NCBI RefSeq assembly: GCF_003268675.1
Contig: NZ_CP029378.1
Location: 5,952,001-6,016,000 of the forward strand
DNA length: 64,000 nt
DNA from: Streptomyces bacillaris
Lineage (GTDB): Bacteria > Actinomycetota > Actinomycetes > Streptomycetales > Streptomycetaceae
Reading direction: 5' to 3'
Part shown: positions 51,348-59,226 of the stretch, in pieces
Layout: every line of letters begins with the position of its first letter
Position numbering within the stretch: the stretch's first letter is position 1
Program-made: the position numbers and the translations under genes
Notes under the pieces: generated by a model
Seen by the model: the letters and a program-made list of their open reading frames with translations, nothing else
What the model was told of the DNA's origin: nothing
Databases searched by the model: none

Positions 51348-52093
51348 CGGTGCCCCGCCCCGCGGCTGCGGGGACCGTCGGCGGCCTGCCGCCTGCGACC
51401 CGTGTCGCGCCGCCGGCAGCCGGCCCCCCTCCCTTCGGCTGACTCCGTGAGCGCGGCCAAGGCCCGTCGGCCCACGCTCTCGGGAGACACGGTGAAGCGC
51501 AAGTGGGCCCGGAGCCCGCCAACCTGCTCGTGCCGGGTGACTTCGACCTGTCGCGGCCGGACCCGTTCGGTGATCTGTGGCCCGTCGCACGGTACGCCGC
51601 GGCTGTCGGAGAGACGCTCCAGCGTGTCGTCGGCGAATTCACGAGCTCCGGACCGGGCGAGGCGCCACGCCCGGCTGCATACCGCCTTCAGCAGACCGTC
51701 CACCGAGTCGGCCGGCGGCTGCTCGCAGCCCTGCAGGCCTTCCAGCAGGGCCAGAACCATCTCCGCCTCCAGATCGGCCCGATCGGCGCGCAATCGGCGG
51801 CTGATGCGGGCGGCGGTGCCGTTCAGCCTGGGCAGAGCCAGCCAGACCAGCAGCAGCCGCCCCATCCCGGCGGGCCCGTGTTCCGCCGCCGCGGCCCGCA
51901 CGACCGCCTGCCAGATCGGGGTGACGAGGGTGGGGTCGCGATCCGGGCCGTAGAGGGCCTCCCGTGCTTGGCCAGGTGTCAGCACAAGGGGCGTCGTACT
52001 GTCCGTGACGACGGTCAGCCGGATCGCCTCCGTCGTCCCGGGGTCGTCGAAACGCCGTGATACGGCAGCGAACACGCTGCTGGTGTTGGCCAT
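51344..52093 (-). CDS. Conserved actinobacterial protein of unknown function, helical
   Basis: Encodes 249 residues from ATG 52,093 (MANTSSVFAAVSRRFDDPGT). N-terminal part: TEAIRLTVVTDSTTPLVLTP, GQAREALYGPDRDPTLVTPI. Middle: GRLLLVWLALPRLNGTAARI, SRRLRADRADLEAEMVLALL, EGLQ..., AVCSRAWRLARSG, an alpha-helical block whose DLEAEMVLALLEGL reminds me of sigma-factor region 2 (D-x-E-x-E-x-x-L-x-L-L-E), although no region 4 follows. The C-terminal third is basic and low complexity. From memory, relatives occur on integrated elements next to small HTH genes, as here. No signal or membrane segment. Function not known. Confidence 0.65.
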   Translation of the reverse strand: MANTSSVFAAVSRRFDDPGTTEAIRLTVVTDSTTPLVLTPGQAREALYGPDRDPTLVTPIWQAVVRAAAAEHGPAGMGRLLLVWLALPRLNGTAARISRRLRADRADLEAEMVLALLEGLQGCEQPPADSVDGLLKAVCSRAWRLARSGAREFADDTLERLSDSRGVPCDGPQITERVRPRQVEVTRHEQVGGLRAHLRFTVSPESVGRRALAALTESAEGRGAGCRRRDTGRRRQAADGPRSRGAGHR

Positions 52094-52283
52094 GGTCAAG
52101 GCACAGTCCTCTCTTGCTGTCCGCCTGACGGCAGAAATGTCGTTGAGTGGTAACGCGTGCCACGCAGGGGTATCCCGTTGCGGCCTGTGAACTCGGCGGG
52201 CCGCAGCGGTAGGAAGGGCGAAGGGTCCTCCCGGGGGTGCCCCTCCTATGGAGGGGCACCTGATACGGACCGCGCCGCTGATC

Positions 52284-52445
52284 TCAGACCTCGGACGGCG
52301 ACGGGTTGTCCGGGGTGGTGTCGGACGGGGTTGCCGATGTCGACGGCAGTTCCTTCCCGCGGGTCCGACGCTTGATGCCCGTCGGGAAGCCGCCGGAAGC
52401 CCGCTTGGCACGTCCTCCCCGGCGCCCGGGCAGACGGTTGCTCAT
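52284..52445 (-). CDS. 53-residue basic small protein, divergent from the AfsR-like activator
   Basis: ATG 52,445 is preceded by AAGGA 8 bp upstream. The 53 residues split in two: a strongly basic N-terminal half (MSNRLPGRRGGRAKRASGGF, PTGIKRRTRGKELP) and a Ser/Thr/Pro/Asp C-terminal half (STSATPSDTTPDNPSPSEV). No cysteine and no obvious leader-protease site, so it is not a clear RiPP precursor. First gene downstream of the shared promoter region and on the same strand as the 249- and 82-residue genes. It may be a nucleic-acid-binding peptide; function unknown. Confidence 0.55.
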   Translation of the reverse strand: MSNRLPGRRGGRAKRASGGFPTGIKRRTRGKELPSTSATPSDTTPDNPSPSEV

Positions 52446-52552
52446 GCTCTTGTCCTTCCTCGTTCTGGCAGTTCTCCGGTTCATCACCGCCCTGTTCGGC
52501 GAGCGACTGACGCCATGGTGCCCAGCGGGGCGGCACCCGGACGGGAGCGGAA

Positions 52553-52581
52553 CTGAGGAATCTCTGAGTCGGATCTGAGGG
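52553..52581. promoter_or_regulatory. SARP-type direct repeats (three CTGAG units, 11-bp period)
   Basis: CTGAGGA at 52,553, CTGAGTC at 52,564 and CTGAGGG at 52,575 are spaced exactly 11 bp, so they lie on one DNA face. Heptamer direct repeats with 4-bp spacers are the known binding pattern of SARP/AfsR-family activators. They lie in the 244-bp divergent region between the small gene (52,445) and the AfsR-like gene (52,690), the expected place for autoregulation or activation of the small operon. Confidence 0.6.
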
Positions 52582-52689
52582 GGCGTGAAGTAGTGCGTTG
52601 GTGTAAAGCGATGTCCGGATACGCACAGATCTCTGTGGTGTCGGCGCAGTGGCCCCAGGAGGTCACCGTGAAAGCGGAGGGGAGCGGAC

Positions 52690-55446
52690 GTGGAGGGACG
52701 GGTGCTCGGGGTCGTCACCGTCGGGCCGACGGGTTCGAGCGATGGCCCGACGGTTACGGGAACCAAGAAGTCGGCCGCCCTGTTCGCCCTGCTGGTCACC
52801 TCGGAGGGGGGCCGCTGCCCTGTGTCTGAGGTGTTCGACTGTCTCTGGCCTGGATCGCCGTTTGTGCGCAACCGCCTCGACCGAGTGATGTCGGACTTGC
52901 GGAGTGCCCTGCGGAACAAGGAATTCCTGACCACGGACTCGGGAGTCTGTTCCCTTCGCCTGCCGAGGGAACAGATCGACCTCTACCGCTTTCGGGATTC
53001 GCTGCGAAGCGCGGAAACGCTGTCGGGGAAAGAGAAGTTCGAGGCCATCTCCGCCGCGCTGACGCAGTGGCCACGCGGTCTGGTGCCGTTGAGTGGCCTG
53101 GAGGACCCGTGGGCGGCAGTCCGCCGAGAGGAGCTGCATCGGGAGCGGATGGAGGCGCTGCAGGCTCAGTTCGAAGTCGCGCTGCGGGCCGGCCTGGACG
53201 AGTGGCTGCATGTCGAGTCGAAGCGCCTGTACCACGACCTCCCGGAGGAATCCTGGCTGTTCCGGTTCTACCTCATGCAACATGGAGGCACGCTGTCGCC
53301 GTCGAAACTGGAGAGAGCGATCAGGCGATGGACCAAGCGGTTCCTGCAGCCGGACGACAAGCTGCAAGCCGTCATCGACCGACTGCACGGGAAGGCGCCC
53401 AGCGCGCGTATCCCTACCCTGGCGCACGTGCCCGATCAGCTGCCTCCCCTTGGGCGCCCTGCGCTGGGCCGGGAAGCGGAACTCCATCAGGTGGTGGAGA
53501 CGGTGCGCCGACGGCAGAAGTCAGGCCGTCCCACCGTGGTGGTGATCAGCGGACTGCCCGGAATCGGGAAGAGCCTGCTGGCGAACCACGCCGCGCACGC
53601 GCTACGGCAGATCTTTCCGGACGGGGTGCTCTTCGCGGAACTCGGAGGCTTCGCGGAGCCGGGGGTGAGGCCCGCTGACCCGGAGAGCGTCATCGATGGA
53701 TTTCTGGCGGAGTTCCCGGTTCCCACGAAACCCGTCGGCCTGGCACAGAAGGTCACGGCGCTACGGTCGGTGCTGGCGAACAGGGCTGTGCTCATCGTGC
53801 TCGATGACGCATGGGACGACCAGCAGGTACTGCCACTGCTGCCCGGTACGGGTGCCGGCGCGGTGCTGATCACCAGCCGGCGCCGCTTGGAGACGCTTCG
53901 AGCCGATCCCCAGGTGGAGGAAGTGCTCCTGGGGGAGCTGGACGACGAGGCCTCCACCGCGCTGTTGGAGGAGCGCATGCCCCAGGCCCACCGCGGCAAG
54001 ACCTCGCGAGAGGTCAAGGCCATCGTGGAGCTGTGCCGAGGCCATCCCTTGGCCCTCTCGGTGACCGCCCGAAGGCTCGACGGCCACGCCTTCGCGGCGA
54101 TCCATCATCTGCACCAGAAGCTCAAAGTGGAGGAGGAGCGGCTCGATGCCCTGGACCACCGGCCGTCCCAACTGTCCGTCAAGGCCGCGCTGGCCTGCTC
54201 GGTGGACACCCTGTCCGAGCAGGCGCGTTGCCTGCTCTGGCAGCTCGCAGTGCATCCAGGACCCTCGATCAGCTGGTCGGCGGTGTTGGACCTAGGCCTG
54301 GCGGGCGAGGAGTTGCATACCGACCGGGCGATCGAGGAACTTCTGACGGCGAATCTGGTGGAGCTGCGGTCGGATCGCTATCGCCTGCATGATCTGGTGC
54401 GGACGTTCGCCCGTCAGCGGGTGCTTCCCGAGGCTTTCCGTGCGAACGCCGACTTCGAGGCGGCGACTGTCCGGCAGGTTCTGGAACACCAGCTCCAGAA
54501 GGTCTGGGCCTGCGACCAGTGGCTCGACGGTCAGCGGTCGTTGCCCGTCGGCGAACCGGAGGGCATCACGGTGGACCGGCCCGAGGGGCTGGAAGCTGCT
54601 CTGACCATGCTCGATGACTCGTACGACGAGGTCGTCCGGGGCATTGAGCTGTCGCTCGGACACGGCAGCCGACGCCATACGTGGCTGCTGCCGATGGCAC
54701 TGGTCACCTACCTGTGGCGCCGCCGCCGTTTGAGGGATGCTCAGCGGTTCCTCACCCTGGCCGGGGAAGCCGCGGAGCAGTGCGGGGCGCCACCGGTGGA
54801 GCAGGCCATGACACACCGGATGCTCGCGGGGACCTACTGGCACCAGGGCCGGTTCGACCTGGCGGCCAATCAGCTGGTCCGGGCGGTGCGGCTGAGTGAG
54901 CAGGACAGCAGTGCCCGAGGCAGGCTGAGCCTCGCGAGGTCACGGCACACCCTGGCGATCACTCGGCGTAAGCAGGGGCGTGAAGCGGAGGCGGAGCAGG
55001 ACCACCGGTCGGCGCTGGGCGTGTACCGGGAGCTGTCCGATGCAGCGGGGGCGGCCGCGGCGCTGAACGGCTTGGGGACGATCCACCACGATCGAGGTGA
55101 GGACGACGAGGCCCTCGCCGCCTGCACCGAGGCGCTCGACCTGGTCCGCGGGACGACGGACCGCAGAGGCTTGGCCGATGTGCTGCGCACCCTGGCCGAG
55201 ATCCGTTTTGCCATGGGGGACAGGGAGCCGGCGCTCGAGCTGTTCGGACGGGCAGTTCTGATCTACCGCGAGCTGGGCTCGTGGATCGAAGAGGACCGGG
55301 CGCTGGACCTTCAGGCCGATGCTCTGGTGATGGCCGGCCGGAAGGCCGATGCGGTGGCTGCCCTGGAACGAGTGATGGCCTTGCGCGAGCTGATGGGCGG
55401 CATGGATCTCGCCGAGGTGCGTGACCGGCTGGAATCGCTGCGGTGA
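52690..55446 (+). CDS. AfsR-like SARP activator: winged helix, BTAD, NB-ARC, TPR
   Basis: Encodes 918 residues from GTG 52,690, with GGAG 8 bp upstream. Residues 20-95 are an OmpR-like winged helix (TKKSAALFALLVTSEGGRCP, VRNRLDRVMSDLRSALR); 100-235 is a BTAD helical domain. The NB-ARC ATPase begins LGREAELHQVVETVRRRQKS, with P-loop VISGLPGIGKSLLANHAA (about 285-300), Walker B AVLIVLDDAWDDQQVL, sensor GAVLITSRRRLETL, GHPLALSVTARRL. C-terminal TPR repeats (about 720-910) include NGLGTIHHDRGEDDEALAAC. AfsR-type proteins hydrolyse ATP and bind direct repeats to recruit RNA polymerase. No antibiotic cluster is adjacent; likely targets are its own promoter and the divergent genes. The whole locus lies between 49-bp repeats. 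Confidence 0.87.
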   Translation: MEGRVLGVVTVGPTGSSDGPTVTGTKKSAALFALLVTSEGGRCPVSEVFDCLWPGSPFVRNRLDRVMSDLRSALRNKEFLTTDSGVCSLRLPREQIDLYRFRDSLRSAETLSGKEKFEAISAALTQWPRGLVPLSGLEDPWAAVRREELHRERMEALQAQFEVALRAGLDEWLHVESKRLYHDLPEESWLFRFYLMQHGGTLSPSKLERAIRRWTKRFLQPDDKLQAVIDRLHGKAPSARIPTLAHVPDQLPPLGRPALGREAELHQVVETVRRRQKSGRPTVVVISGLPGIGKSLLANHAAHALRQIFPDGVLFAELGGFAEPGVRPADPESVIDGFLAEFPVPTKPVGLAQKVTALRSVLANRAVLIVLDDAWDDQQVLPLLPGTGAGAVLITSRRRLETLRADPQVEEVLLGELDDEASTALLEERMPQAHRGKTSREVKAIVELCRGHPLALSVTARRLDGHAFAAIHHLHQKLKVEEERLDALDHRPSQLSVKAALACSVDTLSEQARCLLWQLAVHPGPSISWSAVLDLGLAGEELHTDRAIEELLTANLVELRSDRYRLHDLVRTFARQRVLPEAFRANADFEAATVRQVLEHQLQKVWACDQWLDGQRSLPVGEPEGITVDRPEGLEAALTMLDDSYDEVVRGIELSLGHGSRRHTWLLPMALVTYLWRRRRLRDAQRFLTLAGEAAEQCGAPPVEQAMTHRMLAGTYWHQGRFDLAANQLVRAVRLSEQDSSARGRLSLARSRHTLAITRRKQGREAEAEQDHRSALGVYRELSDAAGAAAALNGLGTIHHDRGEDDEALAACTEALDLVRGTTDRRGLADVLRTLAEIRFAMGDREPALELFGRAVLIYRELGSWIEEDRALDLQADALVMAGRKADAVAALERVMALRELMGGMDLAEVRDRLESLR

Positions 55447-55546
55447 CGGCCGTCGTACCACGTCCGTGGACAGGCGGTTCCCTCCTCGGAAACTCGCGTG
55501 GCCGGGCCGGGAGACCGCTTCGAGTCGCTGCTGCGCACCGACCCCC

Positions 55547-55595
55547 GGCACGGCCGAGGGCCGCCACCTCCGGGAGGAGATGGCGGCCCTCGGTG
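55547..55595. repeat. 49-bp direct repeat, right copy; glnA terminator
   Basis: The hairpin CGAGGGCCGCCA (55,555-55,566) with TGGCGGCCCTCG (55,581-55,592) is a 12-bp stem located 24 bp past the glnA stop on the minus strand, and so is its terminator. The same 49 bp, with four or fewer mismatches in the loop, recurs at 50,931-50,979. Confidence 0.82.
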
Positions 55596-55618
55596 TGCGA
55601 CACCGTCGTTCGGACGGC

Positions 55619-57028
55619 TCAGAGGTCGAAGTACAGCTCGAACTCGTGCGGGTGCGGGCGCAGCTGGATCGGGGCGATCTCGTTCGTGCGCTTGTAGTCG
55701 ATCCACGTCTCGATCAGGTCCGACGTGAAGACGCCGCCCGCCTGGAGGTACTCGTTGTCCGCCTCCAGGGCGTCGAGCACGGCCGGGAGGGAGGTCGGGA
55801 CCTGCTGGACGTTGGCGTGCTCCTCGGGAGCCAGCTCGTAGAGGTCCTTGTCGATCGGCTCGGCCGGCTCGATCTTGTTCTTCACGCCGTCCAGGCCCGC
55901 CATCAGCAGCGCGGAGAACGCGAGGTACGGGTTGGAGGACGGGTCCGGGGCGCGGAACTCGACGCGCTTGGCCTTCGGGTTCGAGCCGGTGATCGGGATG
56001 CGCATCGCGGCGGAACGGTTCCGCTGCGAGTACACCAGGTTGACCGGGGCCTCGAAGCCGGGGACCAGGCGGTGGTACGAGTTCACCGTCGGGTTGGTGA
56101 AGGCCAGCAGCGACGGGGCGTGCTTCAGGATGCCGCCGATGTAGTAGCGCGCGGTGTCCGAGAGACCGGCGTAGCCCTGCTCGTCGTAGAAGAGCGGCGA
56201 GCCGCCCTGCCACAGCGACTGGTGGACGTGCATGCCCGAGCCGTTGTCACCGAAGATCGGCTTCGGCATGAAGGTCGCGGTCTTGCCGTTGCGCCAGGCG
56301 ACGTTCTTCACGATGTACTTGAAGAGCATCAGGTCGTCGGCCGCGGCGAGCAGCGTGTTGAACTTGTAGTTGATCTCGGCCTGGCCGGCGGTGCCGACCT
56401 CGTGGTGCTGGCGCTCGACCTGGAGGCCGTTCTTGTCCAGCTCCAGGGAGATCTCGGCGCGCAGGTCGGCGAAGTGGTCGACCGGCGGGGCCGGGAAGTA
56501 GCCGCCCTTGTAGCGGACCTTGTAACCCCGGTTGTTCTCGACCGCACCGGTGTTCCAGGCGCCGGCCTCGGAGTCGATGTGGTAGAAGCTCTCGTTCGCC
56601 GACGTCTGGAAGCGGACGTTGTCGAAGACGTAGAACTCGGCCTCCGGGCCGAAGTACGCGGTGTCCGCGATGCCGGTCGAGGCCAGGTACGCCTCGGCCT
56701 TCTTGGCGATGTTGCGCGGGTCACGGCTGTACTGCTCGCCCGTGATCGGGTCGTGGATGAAGAAGTTGATGTTGATCGTCTTGTCGCGGCGGAACGGGTC
56801 CACCCGAGCCGTCGACAGGTCCGCGCGCAGCGCCATGTCCGACTCGTGGATGGCCTGGAAACCGCGGATCGACGAACCGTCGAAGGCCAGCTCCTCGGCC
56901 GGGTCGAACGTCGCCGCCGGGATCGTGAAGTGCTGCATCACCCCGGGCAGGTCGCAGAACCGGACATCGATGAACTTGACGTCGTTGTCCGCTACGTACT
57001 TCTGCACTTCGTCGGCGTTCCGGAACAT
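55619..57028 (-). CDS. glnA: Glutamine synthetase I (GlnA)
   Basis: Encodes 469 residues from ATG 57,028 ([20 protein letters not shown]), with AGGAGG upstream; a longer in-frame start at 57,139 would enter the GlnR region and is rejected. Signatures: [94 protein letters not shown]. The adenylylation tyrosine is in [13 protein letters not shown] (about residue 397), the target of GlnE encoded at the left edge of the window. Dodecameric; main ammonium-assimilating enzyme. Regulated by a GlnR box upstream and terminated by the hairpin at 55,547-55,595. Confidence 0.98.
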   Translation of the reverse strand: MFRNADEVQKYVADNDVKFIDVRFCDLPGVMQHFTIPAATFDPAEELAFDGSSIRGFQAIHESDMALRADLSTARVDPFRRDKTININFFIHDPITGEQYSRDPRNIAKKAEAYLASTGIADTAYFGPEAEFYVFDNVRFQTSANESFYHIDSEAGAWNTGAVENNRGYKVRYKGGYFPAPPVDHFADLRAEISLELDKNGLQVERQHHEVGTAGQAEINYKFNTLLAAADDLMLFKYIVKNVAWRNGKTATFMPKPIFGDNGSGMHVHQSLWQGGSPLFYDEQGYAGLSDTARYYIGGILKHAPSLLAFTNPTVNSYHRLVPGFEAPVNLVYSQRNRSAAMRIPITGSNPKAKRVEFRAPDPSSNPYLAFSALLMAGLDGVKNKIEPAEPIDKDLYELAPEEHANVQQVPTSLPAVLDALEADNEYLQAGGVFTSDLIETWIDYKRTNEIAPIQLRPHPHEFELYFDL

Positions 57029-57126
57029 CCAACTCCTCCTACTCCCGGCCCAGGAGGGACGGGGTTGTAGCTCGTTGAGCGGCCAGTGCGGGTGGCACAC
57101 GCTGGACCCGACCATAGGCAGACGTG

Positions 57127-57165
57127 GTTTCTCAAGCATGACCCATTTGTTTCGCTCAAGTTAAC
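57127..57165 (-). promoter_or_regulatory. glnA: GlnR binding site upstream of glnA
   Basis: On the plus strand it reads GTTTC-n6-ATGAC-n6-GTTTC-n6-GTTAA, i.e. on the glnA strand two tandem gTnAc-n6-GaAAc units with exact 6-bp spacers. It is 99 bp before the start codon and matches the known GlnR box of streptomycete glnA closely. Confidence 0.9.
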
Positions 57166-57263
57166 CGCGCCGGGGGTGACCGGCATCTCAGCGCCGCTCC
57201 CCGCACGGTTCTTTCCCTGCCCCGCCCGGCCGGGTGTGAACGGGGGCGCAGTACCGTGGTCGG

Positions 57264-57731
57264 GTGGACAACAGGCAAGCAATCGGATCGTGGCTCTCGG
57301 GGCCCCGCGCGGCCGCCGAAGAGATGGGCGCCGACTTCGGCTACCGCGGCAAGCGGCTCGGGCTGCCCGAGGAGGGGCCGGGGGCCATCGCGCCGATCGG
57401 CCGTCGTTTCGGGGCGATCTTCATCGACTGGTCGCTCTGCATGGTGATCGCATACGGGCTGCTCGCTCGCGGTGACCAGCAGGCGGCGGGGAACTGGGCG
57501 CTCGGCGTCTTCCTCCTGATGAGCGCCCTCACCGTCGGCACCATCGGCTGCACCCCCGGCAAGCGCCTCCTGGGGCTGCGCGTGGTCTCCGAGGACGGCG
57601 GCCGCCTCGGCTTCGGCCGCGTGGTCGTACGGACCGTGCTGCTCCTGCTCGTCATCCCCGCCCTCGTCTGGGACCGGGACGGGCGCGGACTGCACGACCG
57701 GCTCGGCCGCGCCGTACAGGTGCGGATGTAG
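57264..57731 (+). CDS. RDD-family small membrane protein
   Basis: Encodes 155 residues from GTG 57,264. The N-terminal 45 residues are soluble (MDNRQAIGSWLSGPRAAAEE), then IAPIGRRFGAIFIDWSLCMV starts the RDD domain with Arg and the first Asp in a transmembrane helix (R..D). A second helix (GVFLLMSALTVGTIGC), TPGKRLLGLRVVSEDGGRLG and LLLLVIPALVWDRDGRGLHD supply the remaining conserved residues. Such proteins may be ion antiporters or transporters; the role is unproven. Divergent from glnA. Degenerate duplicates of its last codons follow (57,714-57,865). Confidence 0.87.
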   Translation: MDNRQAIGSWLSGPRAAAEEMGADFGYRGKRLGLPEEGPGAIAPIGRRFGAIFIDWSLCMVIAYGLLARGDQQAAGNWALGVFLLMSALTVGTIGCTPGKRLLGLRVVSEDGGRLGFGRVVVRTVLLLLVIPALVWDRDGRGLHDRLGRAVQVRM

Positions 57732-57865
57732 CTCCGCCCGTACAGGTACGCATGTAGCTCTGCTCGTGCTCGTACGGGTACGCATGTGCTCCGCCCGGGC
57801 AGGTGCGGATGCGCCCTTGTCGTACAGGTGTGGATGCAGCCCTGCCGTTCACGTACGGACGCAGC
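57714..57865 (+). repeat. Degenerate tandem repeats derived from the 3' end of the RDD gene
   Basis: The unit GTACAGGTGCGGATGTAGCTC recurs with mismatches from about 57,714, 57,740, 57,772, 57,797, 57,822 and 57,853, a spacing of 25-32 bp. The first unit contains the last RDD codons (VQVRM-stop), so the array grew out of the coding 3' end. Confidence 0.65.
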
Positions 57866-57913
57866 CCCCAGCAGCAGGCGATGTGGCCCGCACGAACATC
57901 CGCGGCACGCAGC

Positions 57914-57945
57914 GCGGCCCCGGACCTTCCTCGGTCCGGGGCCGC
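57914..57945. terminator. Bidirectional terminator between RDD and DUF4191 genes
   Basis: A 13-bp perfect stem GCGGCCCCGGACC with loop TTCCTC, followed on the plus strand by TGCGTTTCC. Confidence 0.88.
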
Positions 57946-57973
57946 TGCGTTTCCGGCGCGCGTACGTCCGGTG

Positions 57974-58681
57974 TCAGCGCATCTTTCCGCCGCGCGGCAT
58001 CCGCATGCCCTTGGGCATCGGGCCCTTAGGCAGCGGCATGTTGCTCATCAGGTCGCCCATCGCGCGCAGCCGGTCGTTGGTGGTGGTCACCTGCGGGCCG
58101 GTCAGGACGCGGGGGAGCTTCAGCATCTTGGTGCGGACCTTCTTCAGCGGCACCTGGCCCTCGCCGTTGCCGACGATGATGTCGTGGACCGGGACGTCCA
58201 CCACGATGCGGGCCATCTTCTTCTTCTCAGCCGCCAGCAGGCCCTTCACCCGGTTCGGGTTGCCCTCGGCGACCAGGACGATGCCGGCCTTGCCGACCGA
58301 CCGGTGCACGACGTCCTGGCTGCGGTTCATCGCCACCGCGGGGGTCGTGGTCCAGCCGCGGCCGATCCGGTCCAGGACGGCGGCCGCCGCGCCGGGCTGG
58401 CCCTCCATCTGGCCGAAGGCCGCCCGCTCGGCCCGTCGCCCGAAGACGATCGCCATCGCGAGGACGGCCAGGACGAAGCCCAGGATGCCCAGGTAGACCG
58501 GGTGCCCGATCGCGAAGCCGATACCGAGGAGGACACCGAAGGTGGCGATTCCGACACCCGCGATGACAAGACCGATCTTGCTGTCGGTCCGCCTGGTCAT
58601 CTTGTAGGTCAGGGCGATCTGCTTGAGCCGCCCCGCGTTCTCGGCGCTGTCCGCGCCTTCAGTTTTTGCCTTCCTCGCCAT
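57974..58681 (-). CDS. DUF4191-family membrane protein
   Basis: Encodes 235 residues. The N-terminal cytoplasmic segment (MARKAKTEGADSAENAGRLK, QIALTYKMTRRTD) is followed by two transmembrane helices (KIGLVIAGVGIATFGVLLGI, HPVYLGILGFVLAVLAMAIV), then a soluble domain with WTTTPAVAMNRSQDVVHRSV, IVLVAEGNPNRVKGLLAAEK and a basic Met/Pro/Gly-rich tail. Conserved next to lipA in streptomycetes and mycobacteria, hence possibly linked to lipoylation; unproven. Same strand as lipA/lipB but separated by a small gene and a hairpin. Confidence 0.85.
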   Translation of the reverse strand: MARKAKTEGADSAENAGRLKQIALTYKMTRRTDSKIGLVIAGVGIATFGVLLGIGFAIGHPVYLGILGFVLAVLAMAIVFGRRAERAAFGQMEGQPGAAAAVLDRIGRGWTTTPAVAMNRSQDVVHRSVGKAGIVLVAEGNPNRVKGLLAAEKKKMARIVVDVPVHDIIVGNGEGQVPLKKVRTKMLKLPRVLTGPQVTTTNDRLRAMGDLMSNMPLPKGPMPKGMRMPRGGKMR

Positions 58682-58711
58682 GTATCGAAGTTTACGTGGC
58701 GAGGAAGCGAC

Positions 58712-58912
58712 CTAGGAACGGTGGTCGGCCACCGCGTCCAGGACGTACTCGGCCTCCACCCGGTCCTTGGCCCGGCGGCGGTCCTCCAGGACGGCCGTCC
58801 AGGCGTTGCGGCGGGCGGTGCGCTGGCCGCCGCTCAGCAGCAGCGACTCGACGGCGCGCAGGGCGGTGGTGACGGACGGAAGGGCGTGGGCGCGGACCGG
58901 TGCGGCCTGCAT
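58712..58912 (-). CDS. 66-residue conserved small protein
   Basis: Encodes 66 residues from ATG 58,912, with GGAG 6 bp upstream. Helical and basic: MQAAPVRAHALPSVTTALRA, VESLLLSGGQRTARRNAWTA, VLEDRRRAKDRVEAEYVLDA. No family recognised, but a small gene at this place between the DUF4191 gene and lipA is, from memory, kept in other Streptomyces genomes (the SCO2195 position). Its stop is 30 bp before the DUF4191 start, so the two are probably co-transcribed. Confidence 0.68.
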   Translation of the reverse strand: MQAAPVRAHALPSVTTALRAVESLLLSGGQRTARRNAWTAVLEDRRRAKDRVEAEYVLDAVADHRS

Positions 58913-59111
58913 GGTGTCTCCCCCTCGGAGCGGGTGCGCCACCCGGGACACGGGTCGGCGCGGACTGAGTACGGGGACCTCGGTACGGGGACCGTGGCGG
59001 CGGCCGCGGGAGCTGCCGCCGTACATGTACCTAGGGTCACTGCTCGGTGTTACCAGCGCGTGACCGGTCGGTCAAACACCAATGAACCCTTCATTCCGGT
59101 GCCCCGCACGC

Positions 59112-59163
59112 CGAAGCGGCCCATACGCGTCCCTCACCTGCGGGGAGCGTACGGGCCGCTTCG
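59112..59163 (-). terminator. lipA terminator
   Basis: Outer stem CGAAGCGGCCC/GGGCCGCTTCG (11 bp) with inner TACGC/GCGTA and GTCCC/GGGGA pairing gives a 52-nt extended hairpin 64 bp past the lipA stop. Confidence 0.75.
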
Positions 59164-59226
59164 ATCCTGCGGTTACCGACCGGTAGTCCGGGTGAGCGGA
59201 CTCACACGGCCAGGTGCTGCGGACAC

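Noticed and set aside
52284-52445. RiPP precursor peptide
   Set aside because: No Cys/Ser-rich core after a leader-type cleavage site and no modification enzymes nearby; the basic/acidic split fits a nucleic-acid-binding peptide as well.
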